DNA of 64,000 nt, taken from positions 1,054,001-1,118,000 of the forward strand of contig CAXXWD010000001.1 in NCBI GenBank assembly GCA_963667595.2, read 5' to 3'. The notes below the pieces were generated by a model. The model was given only the letters and a program-made list of their open reading frames with translations, ran no database searches and was not told where the DNA came from. Each line of letters starts with the position of its first letter. The first letter of the stretch is position 1. Made by a program: the position numbers and the translations under genes. Below, in pieces: positions 8,451 through 16,956 of the stretch. Source of the DNA: JAHJQZ01 sp963667595 (lineage in GTDB: Bacteria > Pseudomonadota > Alphaproteobacteria > Rhizobiales > Devosiaceae).

Positions 8451-9017
8451 ATGACTATGGGTGTTGTTGTTCTCTCGCTGTTCGGAGGCGTCTGGTTCGA
8501 GTGGGGCATAGGCTTCCTGCCGGCCGCCAACAGCATCTTGGCAGTCGTGCCATTAGTCGTGATCATGGCCTCGCTGATTGCTCGAAGATTGCGTTCGAAC
8601 ACATCTGCAGGCCGAGAACGGCGTCAACGCGCTCGTCGCGTCTTTGCCGCGGCAAGTGCCGGCGAGGTTGTAATTCTGCTCGCCTCTTTCTGGGTTCTGT
8701 CGAGGACCGGCCTCGGTAAACTGGCACCGCAAATCGTTGGCTTGATCGTCGCGCTGCACTTCGTTCCCGCGGCGCACTTCGTTCCAGCGCCTCGCTATTT
8801 CGTCACGTCGATCGCAATACTCGCGCTTGTAGGCCTGGCATCGGTCATGTTGCCAGATGGGGCGCTGGCGATCTGCATTGGGAAAGCCACAATCCTTTGG
8901 AGCACGGCAGCTTCAATAGTGTTTTGGCCGCCCAATCAGGAAGGTAGAGTCAGTTCTGCACCTGGGTCTTCTCGAGCAAGCGACGGCCCGTCAAATACAC
9001 CAGGCAATGATGGATGA
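8451..9017 (+). CDS. uncharacterised multi-pass membrane protein
   Basis: I do not recognise the family. The 188-residue product has five hydrophobic stretches (about 4-24, 27-45, 67-88, 92-108, 120-160), a basic loop RRLRSNTSAGRERRQRARR near 45-63 and a Ser/Gly/Pro-rich hydrophilic tail. The last 68 bp overlap the 3' end of the convergent YrdB-like gene. ATG 8451 and ATG 8457 are both possible starts. The membrane topology supports a real gene, but no function can be assigned. Confidence 0.6.
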   Translation: MTMGVVVLSLFGGVWFEWGIGFLPAANSILAVVPLVVIMASLIARRLRSNTSAGRERRQRARRVFAAASAGEVVILLASFWVLSRTGLGKLAPQIVGLIVALHFVPAAHFVPAPRYFVTSIAILALVGLASVMLPDGALAICIGKATILWSTAASIVFWPPNQEGRVSSAPGSSRASDGPSNTPGNDG

Positions 9018-9333
9018 TCGAGAGAACGGCAAGGCTCCAGCCAGGCACCTGATATCCGGCCACATAGAAAGCCAGGGCCGCGAGTCCGGAGATAAGCAGT
9101 TCCTCGGTCAGCCGCAAAGGTTCGGCCAGTACACCGGTATTGCGGAAATCGACAAGACCCCAGACGCCGAAGCCGATAGCGGGCGCGATCAAAGCCAGGA
9201 GTATCCGCAACCAGAACCCGGTTGCGATGCTGTAGCCCCAGACGGAAAGCCCGACGACCACACCGAGTTCCATCACGGCACGCAGCACCACATTCAGCCA
9301 GATCAGAGCCTGTCGAACGGAATGGCCTGTCAT
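8950..9333 (-). CDS. YrdB-like (DUF2568) membrane protein
   Basis: A 127-residue protein with four predicted helices. It matches the DUF2568/YrdB pattern: NVVLRAVMELGVVVGLSVWGY at the start, GFGVWGLVDFRN in the middle, and EELLISGLAALAFYVAG followed by HHCLVYLTGRR at the end. Family function is unknown; Bacillus yrdB is the namesake. It converges on, and overlaps by 68 bp, the gene at 8451-9017. Confidence 0.78.
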   Translation of the reverse strand: MTGHSVRQALIWLNVVLRAVMELGVVVGLSVWGYSIATGFWLRILLALIAPAIGFGVWGLVDFRNTGVLAEPLRLTEELLISGLAALAFYVAGYQVPGWSLAVLSIIHHCLVYLTGRRLLEKTQVQN

Positions 9334-9761
9334 CGCGTCGAAGGCTAACGAGACGCTTCGCCGGGGTCAAATTGGCATCGCCGGCAATGTTCTCGACCGC
9401 GTCGACATTGTATTGGAAGCGGCCGGATTGGATTTCCTGCGCACAAAACACCTATTTGAAATAGAAGAACGACCGTTATGTGCCATTGCGCTCTAGAAGC
9501 GGTCAGTCAGCAACGGGCCCAGTTTCAGTCATTCAGGCCAGCTTGGCGATGACTTGAAAGCGGAAGTCGCCCGCAGCGAAACCAAGCAAGAGATGTGCTT
9601 GAAGCAGACACAAACCCGCATCCGATCCGCGCTGGCATTGCTCGATTTGTCTGCAAAACCAACATGTCATGAACGACGTTTCGGGGATCTGCCCTTGCGA
9701 TTGTTCGTCCCCTGGAAATCATACTGAGCACGAGCTTGGCCTTGGGATCAGTGTCGATCTC
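9334..9761. other. gap without a recognisable gene
   Basis: About 430 bp between the divergently placed YrdB-like gene and the PadR promoter. Reading both strands I find only short frames with no ribosome-binding sites or family motifs. It probably holds the leader of the YrdB-like gene. Confidence 0.5.
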
Positions 9762-9807
9762 TTGACTTAATGGTCAGTTCTGACTATCTGATGGTCAGAA
9801 CTGACTA
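9762..9807 (+). promoter_or_regulatory. PadR promoter with twin operator dyads
   Basis: TTGACT (9762-9767) and TATCTG (9785-9790), spaced 17 bp, make a reasonable sigma-70 promoter. Two dyads of the form GTCAG-NN-CTGAC lie on it: GTCAGTTCTGAC (9773-9784) in the spacer and GTCAGAACTGAC (9794-9805) over the start region. Their spacing is exactly 21 bp, two helical turns, so bound dimers would sit on the same face. The PadR repressor encoded 15 bp further on is the obvious binder; that is inference. Confidence 0.65.
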
Positions 9808-9821
9808 TTGGAGTGTTGGCA

Positions 9822-10358
9822 ATGGCGCTGACCGATGAACGCAAGCTTTTGCTGCTCGGCATCCTGAGACAATCCGAGATGCACGGCTATCTGCTCAACG
9901 CGCACCTCGATGGTGCGGCGCCCATCTCGTTCAAGAAACCCACGGCCTACAATCTGCTCGAACGCATGCACACGGATGGCTGGGTCAGCTATCGGGACGA
10001 GCCGACCGGAGACCGGCCAAGACGGGTCTATGCGCTGACCGAGACGGGTGAACAGGCCTTCCTGAAACTGCTGCGCAAGCAGTTGCAACACTTCGCGCCG
10101 GCCGAGTTTCCATCCCTTGTCAGCCTGAGCTTTCTCGACGCGCTGCCGGTTGCCGAAGCGCTCGCCGCATTGAGGAAACGTCGTGAAGCGCTGGAAGCGC
10201 ACCGCGAGTTGCTCGTCACGGAGACGGGCGGCGACGCGACCGACCAGCATCACGCGGGAACGACCGGCCTTGTCGTCACCTATTTGCGCCGTAGCGCCGA
10301 GATGGAAAGCCAATTTCTCAACGAGGCGATTTCACATTTGGAGACCAAACAGCAATGA
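9822..10358 (+). CDS. PadR-family transcriptional regulator
   Basis: A 178-residue PadR-type repressor. The N-terminal winged helix (about 5-85) reads KLLLLGILRQSEMHGYLLN, then KPTAYNLLERMHTDGWV and RRVYALTETGEQAF, the family signature. The C-terminal helical region is the dimerisation part (Vir_C-like). ATG 9822 has GGAG nine bases upstream. Its stop overlaps the ABC ATPase start as ATGA (10355-10358). PadR regulators next to ABC-2 exporters usually repress the exporter and respond to its substrate. Confidence 0.88.
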   Translation: MALTDERKLLLLGILRQSEMHGYLLNAHLDGAAPISFKKPTAYNLLERMHTDGWVSYRDEPTGDRPRRVYALTETGEQAFLKLLRKQLQHFAPAEFPSLVSLSFLDALPVAEALAALRKRREALEAHRELLVTETGGDATDQHHAGTTGLVVTYLRRSAEMESQFLNEAISHLETKQQ

Positions 10359-11338
10359 CACGTAGTGAGAACGGTACCTCGGATTCGGTGCCCGCCATCG
10401 AAACCAAAGCGCTTTGCAAGACGTACGGCACGGACGTTAAGGCCGTGCAGTCCCTGGACCTGGTGGTTCCGCGCGGAACCATCTACGCCCTGCTCGGGCC
10501 GAACGGCGCCGGCAAGACGACGACGCTGTCCATCCTCACCACCCAGACCGAACCGACATCCGGCATGGCGCGGATCTTCGGCCATGATGTCATGACCGAA
10601 GCCAAGACGGTCAGACGCGAAATCGGCGTGACGTTTCAGGAAATGGTACTCGACGATGGGCTGACCGGTCGGCAGGTGCTCGACTATCACGGACGGCTCT
10701 ACGGGCTTTCCACCACCGAACGGAAAAGCCGCGCCGACGAGCTTCTCGACCTCGTGGAGCTCAAGGACGTCGCCAACCGCAAGTGCAAGCAGTATTCGGG
10801 CGGCACGAAACGCCGTCTGGAGCTTGCCCGCGCCCTGCTGACGGTGCCGCGCGTCCTGTTCCTCGACGAGCCGACGCTGGGTCTCGACCCGCAGGGTCGT
10901 GCCCGCATCTGGGATTATGTTCGCGATCTCAAACGCGAAAACGACCTCACCGTGCTGCTTACGACCCATTATCTCGATGAGGCCGAACAGCTTGCCGACC
11001 GTGTGGCGATCATCGACCACGGTCAATTGGTTGCCGAAGGCAGCCCGGCCGAGCTGACCGGCGCCGTCGGTTCGGACACGATCCGCCTGAACGGCAAGGG
11101 CGACGGCGTAAAGCTCGACACTCTGTTTTCGGATGCGCCCTTTATCCAGTCCCGTTCACGCGGTGAGGACGGCTTTCTCCTTAGCGTCGAGTCCTCGTCC
11201 CGCCATCTTGCCGAGATCGTCACGCTGGCGGAGCGGGCGGATTTCACCATCGAAGACATGACAATCGAAAAGCCGAGCCTTGGTGCCGTGTTCTTCAAAC
11301 ACACGGGCCGGCAATTGCGCGACGGAGCAAAGCCATGA
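10355..11338 (+). CDS. ABC-2 exporter ATP-binding subunit (DrrA-like)
   Basis: A 327-residue ATPase of the daunorubicin-resistance/multidrug exporter type. It shows Walker A GPNGAGKTT near 50, Q-loop FQEMVLDDGLTG near 99, signature YSGGTKRRLE near 148, Walker B VLFLDEPTLGLDP near 168, switch histidine TTHYLDEA near 206, and a C-terminal extension (about 230-327) with the DrrA-type domain. It powers the permease at 11335-12135. ATGA overlaps at both ends place padR, ATPase and permease in one translationally coupled operon. Confidence 0.92.
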   Translation: MTRSENGTSDSVPAIETKALCKTYGTDVKAVQSLDLVVPRGTIYALLGPNGAGKTTTLSILTTQTEPTSGMARIFGHDVMTEAKTVRREIGVTFQEMVLDDGLTGRQVLDYHGRLYGLSTTERKSRADELLDLVELKDVANRKCKQYSGGTKRRLELARALLTVPRVLFLDEPTLGLDPQGRARIWDYVRDLKRENDLTVLLTTHYLDEAEQLADRVAIIDHGQLVAEGSPAELTGAVGSDTIRLNGKGDGVKLDTLFSDAPFIQSRSRGEDGFLLSVESSSRHLAEIVTLAERADFTIEDMTIEKPSLGAVFFKHTGRQLRDGAKP

Positions 11339-12135
11339 GCACTCTTGCAGCAACAAAGACGGGTCTCGGAGGCGCAAGTTTTGCCATCTGGCACAAGCAC
11401 ATGCGCAAGTTTCTTAGCAATGGCGAGGAACTGTTCGGCCTGATGATCCAGCCAATCCTGTGGATCCTGCTTTTCGGGGTCGGCATGCGCGCCCTTGTTT
11501 CCGGCTCCAGCGTGGGGATGGGCGTCGACTATATCGGTTTCATGCTGCCCGGCATCGCCGCCCTCAGTGCGATGGGCGGTGCCATTGGCGGCGGCATGGC
11601 CTGGCTCGACGAACGCGGACGCGGCATTGTCCGCGAATACCTGGTTGCGCCGATCCCGCGTGCCAGCATCCTGTTCGGCTATGTCGGAAGCACCCTCACC
11701 AAGGCACTGTTTCAGGCGCTGATCATCTTTGCCTTCGGCATTTTCATGGGTGCCGGCGCCACAACAAATCCGCTCGGCTGGCTGCTCGGCATCGCGCTAC
11801 TGGCCGGCTATGCCGCCGGGTTCTCGGGCATCGCTTTGGCCATTGCCTCGATGACCGACAATCTGATGGCCTATCACGCGATGATCATGTTGTTAAACCT
11901 GCCAGTTCTGTTCCTTTCCAATGCCCTTTATCCGCTGGCCTCGATGCCGGGCTGGATGCAGATCGGCGCCTTGATCAATCCGACAAGCTATCTCGTCGAC
12001 GGCATGCGCCAGGCCGTTCTCGGCGGGGCCGCGGAATTGTCCATGTGGCTTTGCCTGCTCGTCACTTTCGGCTTCGCGGCGCTCGGCCTTATGGCCGCAT
12101 CGCGCGCCTTTGCCGGCAAAACCAGGAGGGGCTGA
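11335..12135 (+). CDS. ABC-2 type permease (DrrB-like)
   Basis: A 266-residue membrane subunit with six predicted helices and the ABC-2 pattern: PILWILLFGVGMRA near 38, DYIGFMLPGIAALSAM near 63, REYLVAPIPRASILFGY near 98, and the NPTSYLVDGMRQAVLGG motif near 219. It pairs with the ATPase immediately upstream to form a drug or lipid exporter. The substrate is unknown. Its stop lies three bases before the SDR start, so the oxidoreductase is probably in the same transcript. Confidence 0.9.
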   Translation: MSTLAATKTGLGGASFAIWHKHMRKFLSNGEELFGLMIQPILWILLFGVGMRALVSGSSVGMGVDYIGFMLPGIAALSAMGGAIGGGMAWLDERGRGIVREYLVAPIPRASILFGYVGSTLTKALFQALIIFAFGIFMGAGATTNPLGWLLGIALLAGYAAGFSGIALAIASMTDNLMAYHAMIMLLNLPVLFLSNALYPLASMPGWMQIGALINPTSYLVDGMRQAVLGGAAELSMWLCLLVTFGFAALGLMAASRAFAGKTRRG

Positions 12136-12138
12136 CCA

Positions 12139-13008
12139 ATGAGACAAGCAATGAAAGTCGACATGACCGGCAAAACCATTGCCATCACCGGCGCCAATGC
12201 CGGCATTGGCCGGGCGCTTGCGGAAACGCTGGCGCGCCGGGGCGCCACGGTGCTGGCCTGCGGACGGAACGAGACCAAACTGAAAGCGTCGGCAGATGCG
12301 ATCCGTAAAGCAACCGGCAGCAATCGCGTCAGGACATTTGTCGCGGACCTTTCATCCATGCGCGAGGTGCGCCGCCTGGCGGCTGAGATCACAAACAGCA
12401 CGGAGCGCCTGGATGTGCTGATCAACAATGCCGGCATCGCCCTCGACAAGCGCATCGAGACGGTTGACGGGTTCGAAACGATCTTTGCCGTCAACTACCT
12501 GGCGCCATTCGTCCTTACCAGCGAGCTGCTGCCGCTTTTGAAGGCGTCGGCCCCGTCGCGCGTTATCGTAACCTCCTCGGCGCTTTATGCCGCCGTCAAG
12601 TCCTTCAAGCTTGACGATCTTCAAAGCCGGACCGGGTTCAAATGGAACGACGCCTATAGCCGGGCCAAGCTGGCGGCCATTTTGTTTTCCAATGAGCTGG
12701 CGCGTCGGCTGGAAGGAAAAGGCGTCACCTCCAACGCGCTTCATCCCGGGGTTATTGCCACCGAATTCGGTGCCAATGGCGATCTGTCGGGGATGAATGC
12801 CCTGATGTTTAGGGTGTTGAAGTTGTTTCTGCCGGGGCCCGAAGCCGGCGCACAAACATCGCTTTATCTGGCGAGTGCGCCCGAACTGGAAACGGTCACC
12901 GGCCGCTATTTCGAGGACTGCACTGAAAAGACACAAAGCCCTCTGGCCGAGGATGCGGAGCTGGCGAACAGGCTCTGGACTGCGACCGAGAAAATGCTTG
13001 CGGATTGA
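12139..13008 (+). CDS. short-chain dehydrogenase/reductase
   Basis: A 289-residue SDR of the retinol-dehydrogenase-like subgroup. It has the cofactor motif TGANAGIG near 18, NNAG near 96, catalytic serine in VTSSALY near 145, YxxxK as YSRAK near 173, and the turn HPGVIATEF near 199. The Rossmann-type N-terminus with basic residues after the second strand suggests NADP(H). It is the last gene of the PadR operon, 3 bp after the permease. The link suggests that the exported or detoxified compound carries a carbonyl or hydroxyl group; that is inference. Confidence 0.88.
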   Translation: MRQAMKVDMTGKTIAITGANAGIGRALAETLARRGATVLACGRNETKLKASADAIRKATGSNRVRTFVADLSSMREVRRLAAEITNSTERLDVLINNAGIALDKRIETVDGFETIFAVNYLAPFVLTSELLPLLKASAPSRVIVTSSALYAAVKSFKLDDLQSRTGFKWNDAYSRAKLAAILFSNELARRLEGKGVTSNALHPGVIATEFGANGDLSGMNALMFRVLKLFLPGPEAGAQTSLYLASAPELETVTGRYFEDCTEKTQSPLAEDAELANRLWTATEKMLAD

Positions 13009-13571
13009 TACGGTAGCGGCATTCGCGCCTCTGAATGCGGATTGCTGAGGGGCACAGGCTCTTTCGCCATCGCTACTGCCCGATTGCGGCAGGGAATCCG
13101 ACCGCCGGCTTCAGGCTGCGAGCGAATGAACCCGGTGTCATCTATCACTCTCCGAGATGCCATAGACCGCCAGTCTTTTATCGGCCCCGAAACTGACTTT
13201 TCGGTCCTGACACAACCAGCCGGTCTGGCACGTGCCCCAAGTCGGCCGTAGAGGCGAGGCTGTCCATTTCCAGAAACCTGCCATCGCAATTTTTTAACGG
13301 CGCGAGCATGCTCAAGGCAGAATTGACCAAATAAAGGCCGCCGTATCCACAAGGTAATAGTGGGTGGATGTGACTTCACTGGCGATTCTCGAACCAGGCG
13401 CCCCGCATGTTTGCTCACCGATTCGGGTGAGCAAAATGCGAGCTTTGACCCGGTCATTGGGCATGTCACCAAACAGTGCGCTTTGCTCGGCAAAGGTGTA
13501 GGGTCATATCGACGGTAATGCTTGTAGGTGTTGGCGCCCCTTTCGTCCTCGACTGAAACGGAGCCGAACGC
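13009..13571. other. leader region of the N-ATPase operon, no gene seen
   Basis: About 560 bp separate the SDR gene from atpD. I find no frame with a plausible start site, protein-like composition or family motif on either strand. The ATPase promoter must lie here; I could not single out a convincing -35/-10 pair. GGAG about 10 bases before the ATG at 13572 is the ribosome-binding site. Confidence 0.5.
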
Positions 13572-15023
13572 ATGCCAGAACGCGACGAGACTTCGACTGG
13601 CAAGAACCACGTCCGCGGCAGTGTCGCGGCGGTCCGGGGAGCCGTCGTCGACGTCAGTTTTCCGCAAGGTTCCCTTCCGCCCATCAACTCGGCGCTGGTT
13701 GTGGACTGGGATCGGCCCGGCCCACTCGACCTCGAAGTCCATAGTCATCTCGACCAGACCAGTCTGCAGGCCGTTGCCTTTCAGTCCACAGCCGGTCTGG
13801 CGCGGGGCGTCTCGGTTGAGGCAACCGGCGATCCGGTCATGGTGCCGGTCGGCGAAGCCGTGCTCGGGCGCCTGCTCGATGTCATGGGAGAGCCACAGGA
13901 CAATGGGCCGCCCCTGCCCCCGGACACGCCACGCCGCTCGATCCATGCCGCGCCGCCACTTCTGCGCGCGCAGTCTACCGCCACCGACATTTTCGAAACC
14001 GGCATCAAGGTCATCGACCTGCTCACTCCGATGGCGCAGGGCGGCAAGGCGGCGATGTTCGGTGGCGCCGGCGTCGGCAAGACGGTTCTGGTCATGGAAC
14101 TCATCCGCGCCATGGTCGAAAAATACGAAGGCATTTCGGTCTTTGCCGGCATCGGCGAGCGCTCGCGCGAGGGCCACGAACTGCTGACAGAGATGCAGGG
14201 ATCAGGTGTGCTGAAGCGCACCGTTCTGGTTTACGGCCAGATGAACGAACCGCCGGGTGCGCGCTGGCGAGCGGCGCTGACGGCCCTGACGGTCTCGGAG
14301 TATTTCCGTGACCAGAAGCATCGCAACGTCCTGCTGCTGATGGACAATGTCTTCCGCTTCGTCCAGGCCGGCGCGGAGGTTTCGAGCCTTCTCGGACGCC
14401 TGCCGTCGCGCGTCGGTTATCAGCCGACCTTGGCCAGCGAAGTGGCCGGATTGCAGGAGCGCATCGCTTCGGTGGCGGGGTCAGCAGTGACCGCCATTCA
14501 GGCGGTCTATGTGCCAGCCGATGATTTCACCGACCCTGCCGTCACGACGATCTCCTCCCACATGGATTGCGTGGTCGTGCTGTCGCGTGCACAGGCCGCC
14601 GAGGGCTTTTATCCGGCGATCGATCCGCTTGGCTCCTCTTCGATGCTGCTCGACCCGCTCGTCGTCGGTGAGGATCACTACAAGACCGCCGAAGACGTGC
14701 GACAAGCCTTGGCCCGGTTCCGCGAACTGACCGACATCATCTCGCTTTTGGGTGTCGAGGAACTCGGCGCCGCCGACCGCCAGATCGTCAAGCGCGCACG
14801 ACGATTGCAACGCTTCCTGACCCAGCCCTTCATGGTGACGGAGGCCTTTACCGGCATGCGCGGCGCCAGCGTCGCTCTCTCCGACACTGTTGCTGGCTGC
14901 CGCGCCATTCTTGACGGAGAAACCGACGACTGGGCGGAAAGCTCGCTCTACATGGTCGGCACGCTGGCGGACGCCAGGGCCAAGGAAGACAAAGCCAACA
15001 GCACCGACGAGGCCAACAAATGA
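13572..15023 (+). CDS. atpD: N-type F1Fo ATPase subunit beta
   Basis: The 483-residue catalytic subunit. Visible motifs are the P-loop GGAGVGKT near 163, the catalytic glutamate in GIGERSREG near 193, MDNVFRF near 257 and LPSRVGYQPTL near 277. The family's DELS loop is replaced by VEELGAADR near 394, as expected for a divergent N-type enzyme. The gene order D-C-Q-R-B-E-F-A-G starting with beta is diagnostic for the laterally transferred N-ATPase, not for the housekeeping ATP synthase. The stop overlaps atpC as ATGA. Energy coupling to Na+ or H+ depends on the c subunit (see atpE). Confidence 0.95.
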   Translation: MPERDETSTGKNHVRGSVAAVRGAVVDVSFPQGSLPPINSALVVDWDRPGPLDLEVHSHLDQTSLQAVAFQSTAGLARGVSVEATGDPVMVPVGEAVLGRLLDVMGEPQDNGPPLPPDTPRRSIHAAPPLLRAQSTATDIFETGIKVIDLLTPMAQGGKAAMFGGAGVGKTVLVMELIRAMVEKYEGISVFAGIGERSREGHELLTEMQGSGVLKRTVLVYGQMNEPPGARWRAALTALTVSEYFRDQKHRNVLLLMDNVFRFVQAGAEVSSLLGRLPSRVGYQPTLASEVAGLQERIASVAGSAVTAIQAVYVPADDFTDPAVTTISSHMDCVVVLSRAQAAEGFYPAIDPLGSSSMLLDPLVVGEDHYKTAEDVRQALARFRELTDIISLLGVEELGAADRQIVKRARRLQRFLTQPFMVTEAFTGMRGASVALSDTVAGCRAILDGETDDWAESSLYMVGTLADARAKEDKANSTDEANK

Positions 15024-15430
15024 GGCTGACCGTGGTGACGCCTCTGTCCATTGTCGTCGACGAAGAGGTCGACGGTGTGCGCGCCGTGGATGCCAGCGGC
15101 AGTTTTGGTATCCTTCCCGGTCATGCCCCATTCCTGACAGCGCTGGCGATTTCCATCGTCAGTTGGAAGACGCCCGAAGGCGAGCGCTTCTGCGCCGTTC
15201 GCGGCGGCGTGCTGACGGTTACTGACGGCGCCAGCGTCGCGATTGCCAGCCGTGAGGCGGTGGCCGGCGACAATCTCGCAACGCTCGACACCGAGGTGCT
15301 GGCCCGGTTCCAGTCGGATGCCGAGGCGGAGCGGACCGAGCACACCGAAAGCACCGTGCTTGAGTTGAATGCCATCCGCCGCATGATCAGTCGTCTCAAG
15401 CCCGGCGGCGGCAGACAGGTGTTCCTGTGA
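15020..15430 (+). CDS. atpC: N-type F1Fo ATPase subunit epsilon
   Basis: A 136-residue epsilon subunit. The N-terminal beta-sandwich is clear (RLTVVTPLSIVVDEEVDGV, then GSFGILPGHAPFLTAL near 33, the signature turn) and a short C-terminal helical part follows. It sits on the gamma foot of F1 and helps regulate hydrolysis. ATGA overlap with atpD upstream and GTGA overlap with atpQ downstream. Confidence 0.92.
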   Translation: MRLTVVTPLSIVVDEEVDGVRAVDASGSFGILPGHAPFLTALAISIVSWKTPEGERFCAVRGGVLTVTDGASVAIASREAVAGDNLATLDTEVLARFQSDAEAERTEHTESTVLELNAIRRMISRLKPGGGRQVFL

Positions 15431-15711
15431 TCGAAAAGAAAAGTGGCACTGATCCGCTGGTCAAGGAGATCGAGCGCGAACGCGAGCGGCGCAGCCGTTG
15501 GGAGCGTGAAGGAGACATGTCGGTCGGACGCCGACTGGCGCAGATCGGCGTGCTCGGCTGGATCTTCGTCATCCCGACGCTGGCGGGTCTGTTCCTGGGG
15601 CGATGGCTCGACGCCAGCCTTGGCACGGGAATTTTCTGGAGCGCGCCGCTGATGATCGTCGGTTTGTGCATCGGTGGCTGGACGGCATGGAAATGGATTA
15701 ACGCGCGATGA
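15427..15711 (+). CDS. atpQ: N-ATPase accessory subunit AtpQ (AtpI/AtpZ-like)
   Basis: A 94-residue protein starting with GTG at 15427, overlapping the atpC stop as GTGA. A charged N-terminus (about 1-38) precedes two membrane helices (about 40-58 and 68-88) with the AtpZ/AtpI-like pattern GLFLGRWLDASLGTGIFW. By position it is AtpQ of N-ATPase operons, thought to act in assembly or in cation supply to the rotor. The sequence alone would only support 'AtpI-like'. Confidence 0.85.
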   Translation: MIEKKSGTDPLVKEIERERERRSRWEREGDMSVGRRLAQIGVLGWIFVIPTLAGLFLGRWLDASLGTGIFWSAPLMIVGLCIGGWTAWKWINAR

Positions 15712-15998
15712 TCGATCTTCAAGCCTTGCCCCTTTCATTGACCCTGCCGTCCTGTTTTGTCGGCGGACTCCTCTTGGGCTTCATCTATTTCCGGGCCCTG
15801 CGCCTGACGGCCGATCTTGTCGTCGGCCACGGCAATCCGCTCCTTGGACTGGCGCTGGCGCTTGGCCGTCTGGCGCTGCTCGGCGTCGGCTTCTATATCG
15901 CGGTGCTGATGGGCGCGCTGGCTCTACTTGCGGCGCTTGCCGGCGTTCTGGTGGCGAAATTCGTCATGGTTCGTCTGGCTCGGAAGGTCGACGCATGA
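15708..15998 (+). CDS. atpR: N-ATPase accessory subunit AtpR
   Basis: A 96-residue three-helix membrane protein (about 10-30, 40-60, 65-85) located where N-ATPase operons encode AtpR. The stretch FVGGLLLGFIYFRALR near 15 and a conserved arginine after the second helix fit that family, which is proposed to form a complex with AtpQ and the c ring. ATGA overlaps on both sides. Assignment rests mainly on synteny. Confidence 0.82.
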   Translation: MIDLQALPLSLTLPSCFVGGLLLGFIYFRALRLTADLVVGHGNPLLGLALALGRLALLGVGFYIAVLMGALALLAALAGVLVAKFVMVRLARKVDA

Positions 15999-16708
15999 CC
16001 TCTCCCCTTGAATCCCTGCCGCTGTTTTCTGTCGGGCCGGTGCCGATCACCTCGGCGGTGATCACAACCTGGGCGATCATGGCGGTGTTGGTGCTCGGAG
16101 CGTATCTCCTCACCCAACGCCTTACGCTCGTTCCCGGCAAGCTTCAGGCCGCGATGGAGCTCATCGTGGCAACACTGGATAATCAGATCCGCGACACAAG
16201 CGGAGCGACGCCGGCGCCCTATCGCGGCTTTATCGGTACCCTGTTTCTGTTCATCCTGGTGGCAAACTGGTCCTCTTTGATCCCCGGCGTCGAACCGCCG
16301 ACCGCAACGCTTGAAACCGATGCCGCGCTGGCCGTGCTGGTCTTTTTGTCGGTCATCTGGTTCGGCGTGCGCAGCGGCGGGGTGCGTGGCTATCTCAAAT
16401 CCTTCGCCGCGCCCAACATGATCATGATCCCGCTGAACATGCTCGAAACCATCACCCGGACGTTCTCGATGTTCGTCCGCCTGTTCGGCAACGTCATGAG
16501 CGGGGTGTTCGTCATCGGCATCGTCGCCTCCCTGGCGGGCCTGTTGGTGCCCATCCCGCTGATGGCGCTCGACCTGCTGACCGGGCTTGTCCAGGCCTAC
16601 ATCTTTGCCGTGCTGGCCATGGTCTTCATCACCGCCACAGTCGAGGACGGCAAGCCCGAACCAAAAGATTCGGCATCCGCTTCGCCAACACATGCAAAGG
16701 AAACCTGA
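15995..16708 (+). CDS. atpB: N-type F1Fo ATPase subunit a
   Basis: A 237-residue a subunit with five to six helices. The essential rotor arginine is in MFVRLFGNVMSG near 160-171, and the last helix carries GLVQAYIFAVLAMVF near 197. ATG 15995 overlaps the atpR stop (ATGA); frames extending further upstream are not part of the gene. The stop overlaps the atpE start by one base (TGATG). Together with the c ring it forms the ion path. Confidence 0.93.
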   Translation: MTSPLESLPLFSVGPVPITSAVITTWAIMAVLVLGAYLLTQRLTLVPGKLQAAMELIVATLDNQIRDTSGATPAPYRGFIGTLFLFILVANWSSLIPGVEPPTATLETDAALAVLVFLSVIWFGVRSGGVRGYLKSFAAPNMIMIPLNMLETITRTFSMFVRLFGNVMSGVFVIGIVASLAGLLVPIPLMALDLLTGLVQAYIFAVLAMVFITATVEDGKPEPKDSASASPTHAKET

Positions 16709-16953
16709 TGGACTATCTCAGCCTTGTCAGCATCTTCTCGGCTGCTTTCGCGGTCTCTTTCGGCGCCATCGGTCCGGCGCTTGCCGAAGGCCGCTCCGTT
16801 GCCGCCGCCATGGATGCAATCGCGCGCCAGCCCGAGGCCGCAAACACCATTTCACGCACCCTGTTCGTCGGCCTCGCCATGATCGAGACAACCGCGATCT
16901 ACTGTCTGGTCATCGCGCTGCTGCTGCTCTTTGCCAACCCGTTGCTGGGATAG
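16708..16953 (+). CDS. atpE: N-type F1Fo ATPase subunit c
   Basis: An 81-residue hairpin of two membrane helices joined by the RQP loop (residues 40-42). Helix 2 carries the ion-binding carboxylate E60, followed by T61 and by Y65 five residues later. Helix 1 carries a second carboxylate, E27, in ALAEGR. E-T/S-x3-Y plus a helix-1 ligand resembles the Na+-binding pattern of sodium ATPases. The double-carboxylate form has also been reported to bind protons in an N-ATPase ring, so specificity cannot be decided here. Confidence 0.95.
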   Translation: MDYLSLVSIFSAAFAVSFGAIGPALAEGRSVAAAMDAIARQPEAANTISRTLFVGLAMIETTAIYCLVIALLLLFANPLLG

Positions 16954-16956
16954 CCC

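Noticed and set aside
12906..14177. 423-codon leftward frame spanning the gap before atpD
   Set aside because: Mostly antisense to the SDR gene and atpD; the part inside the gap has no supporting signal.
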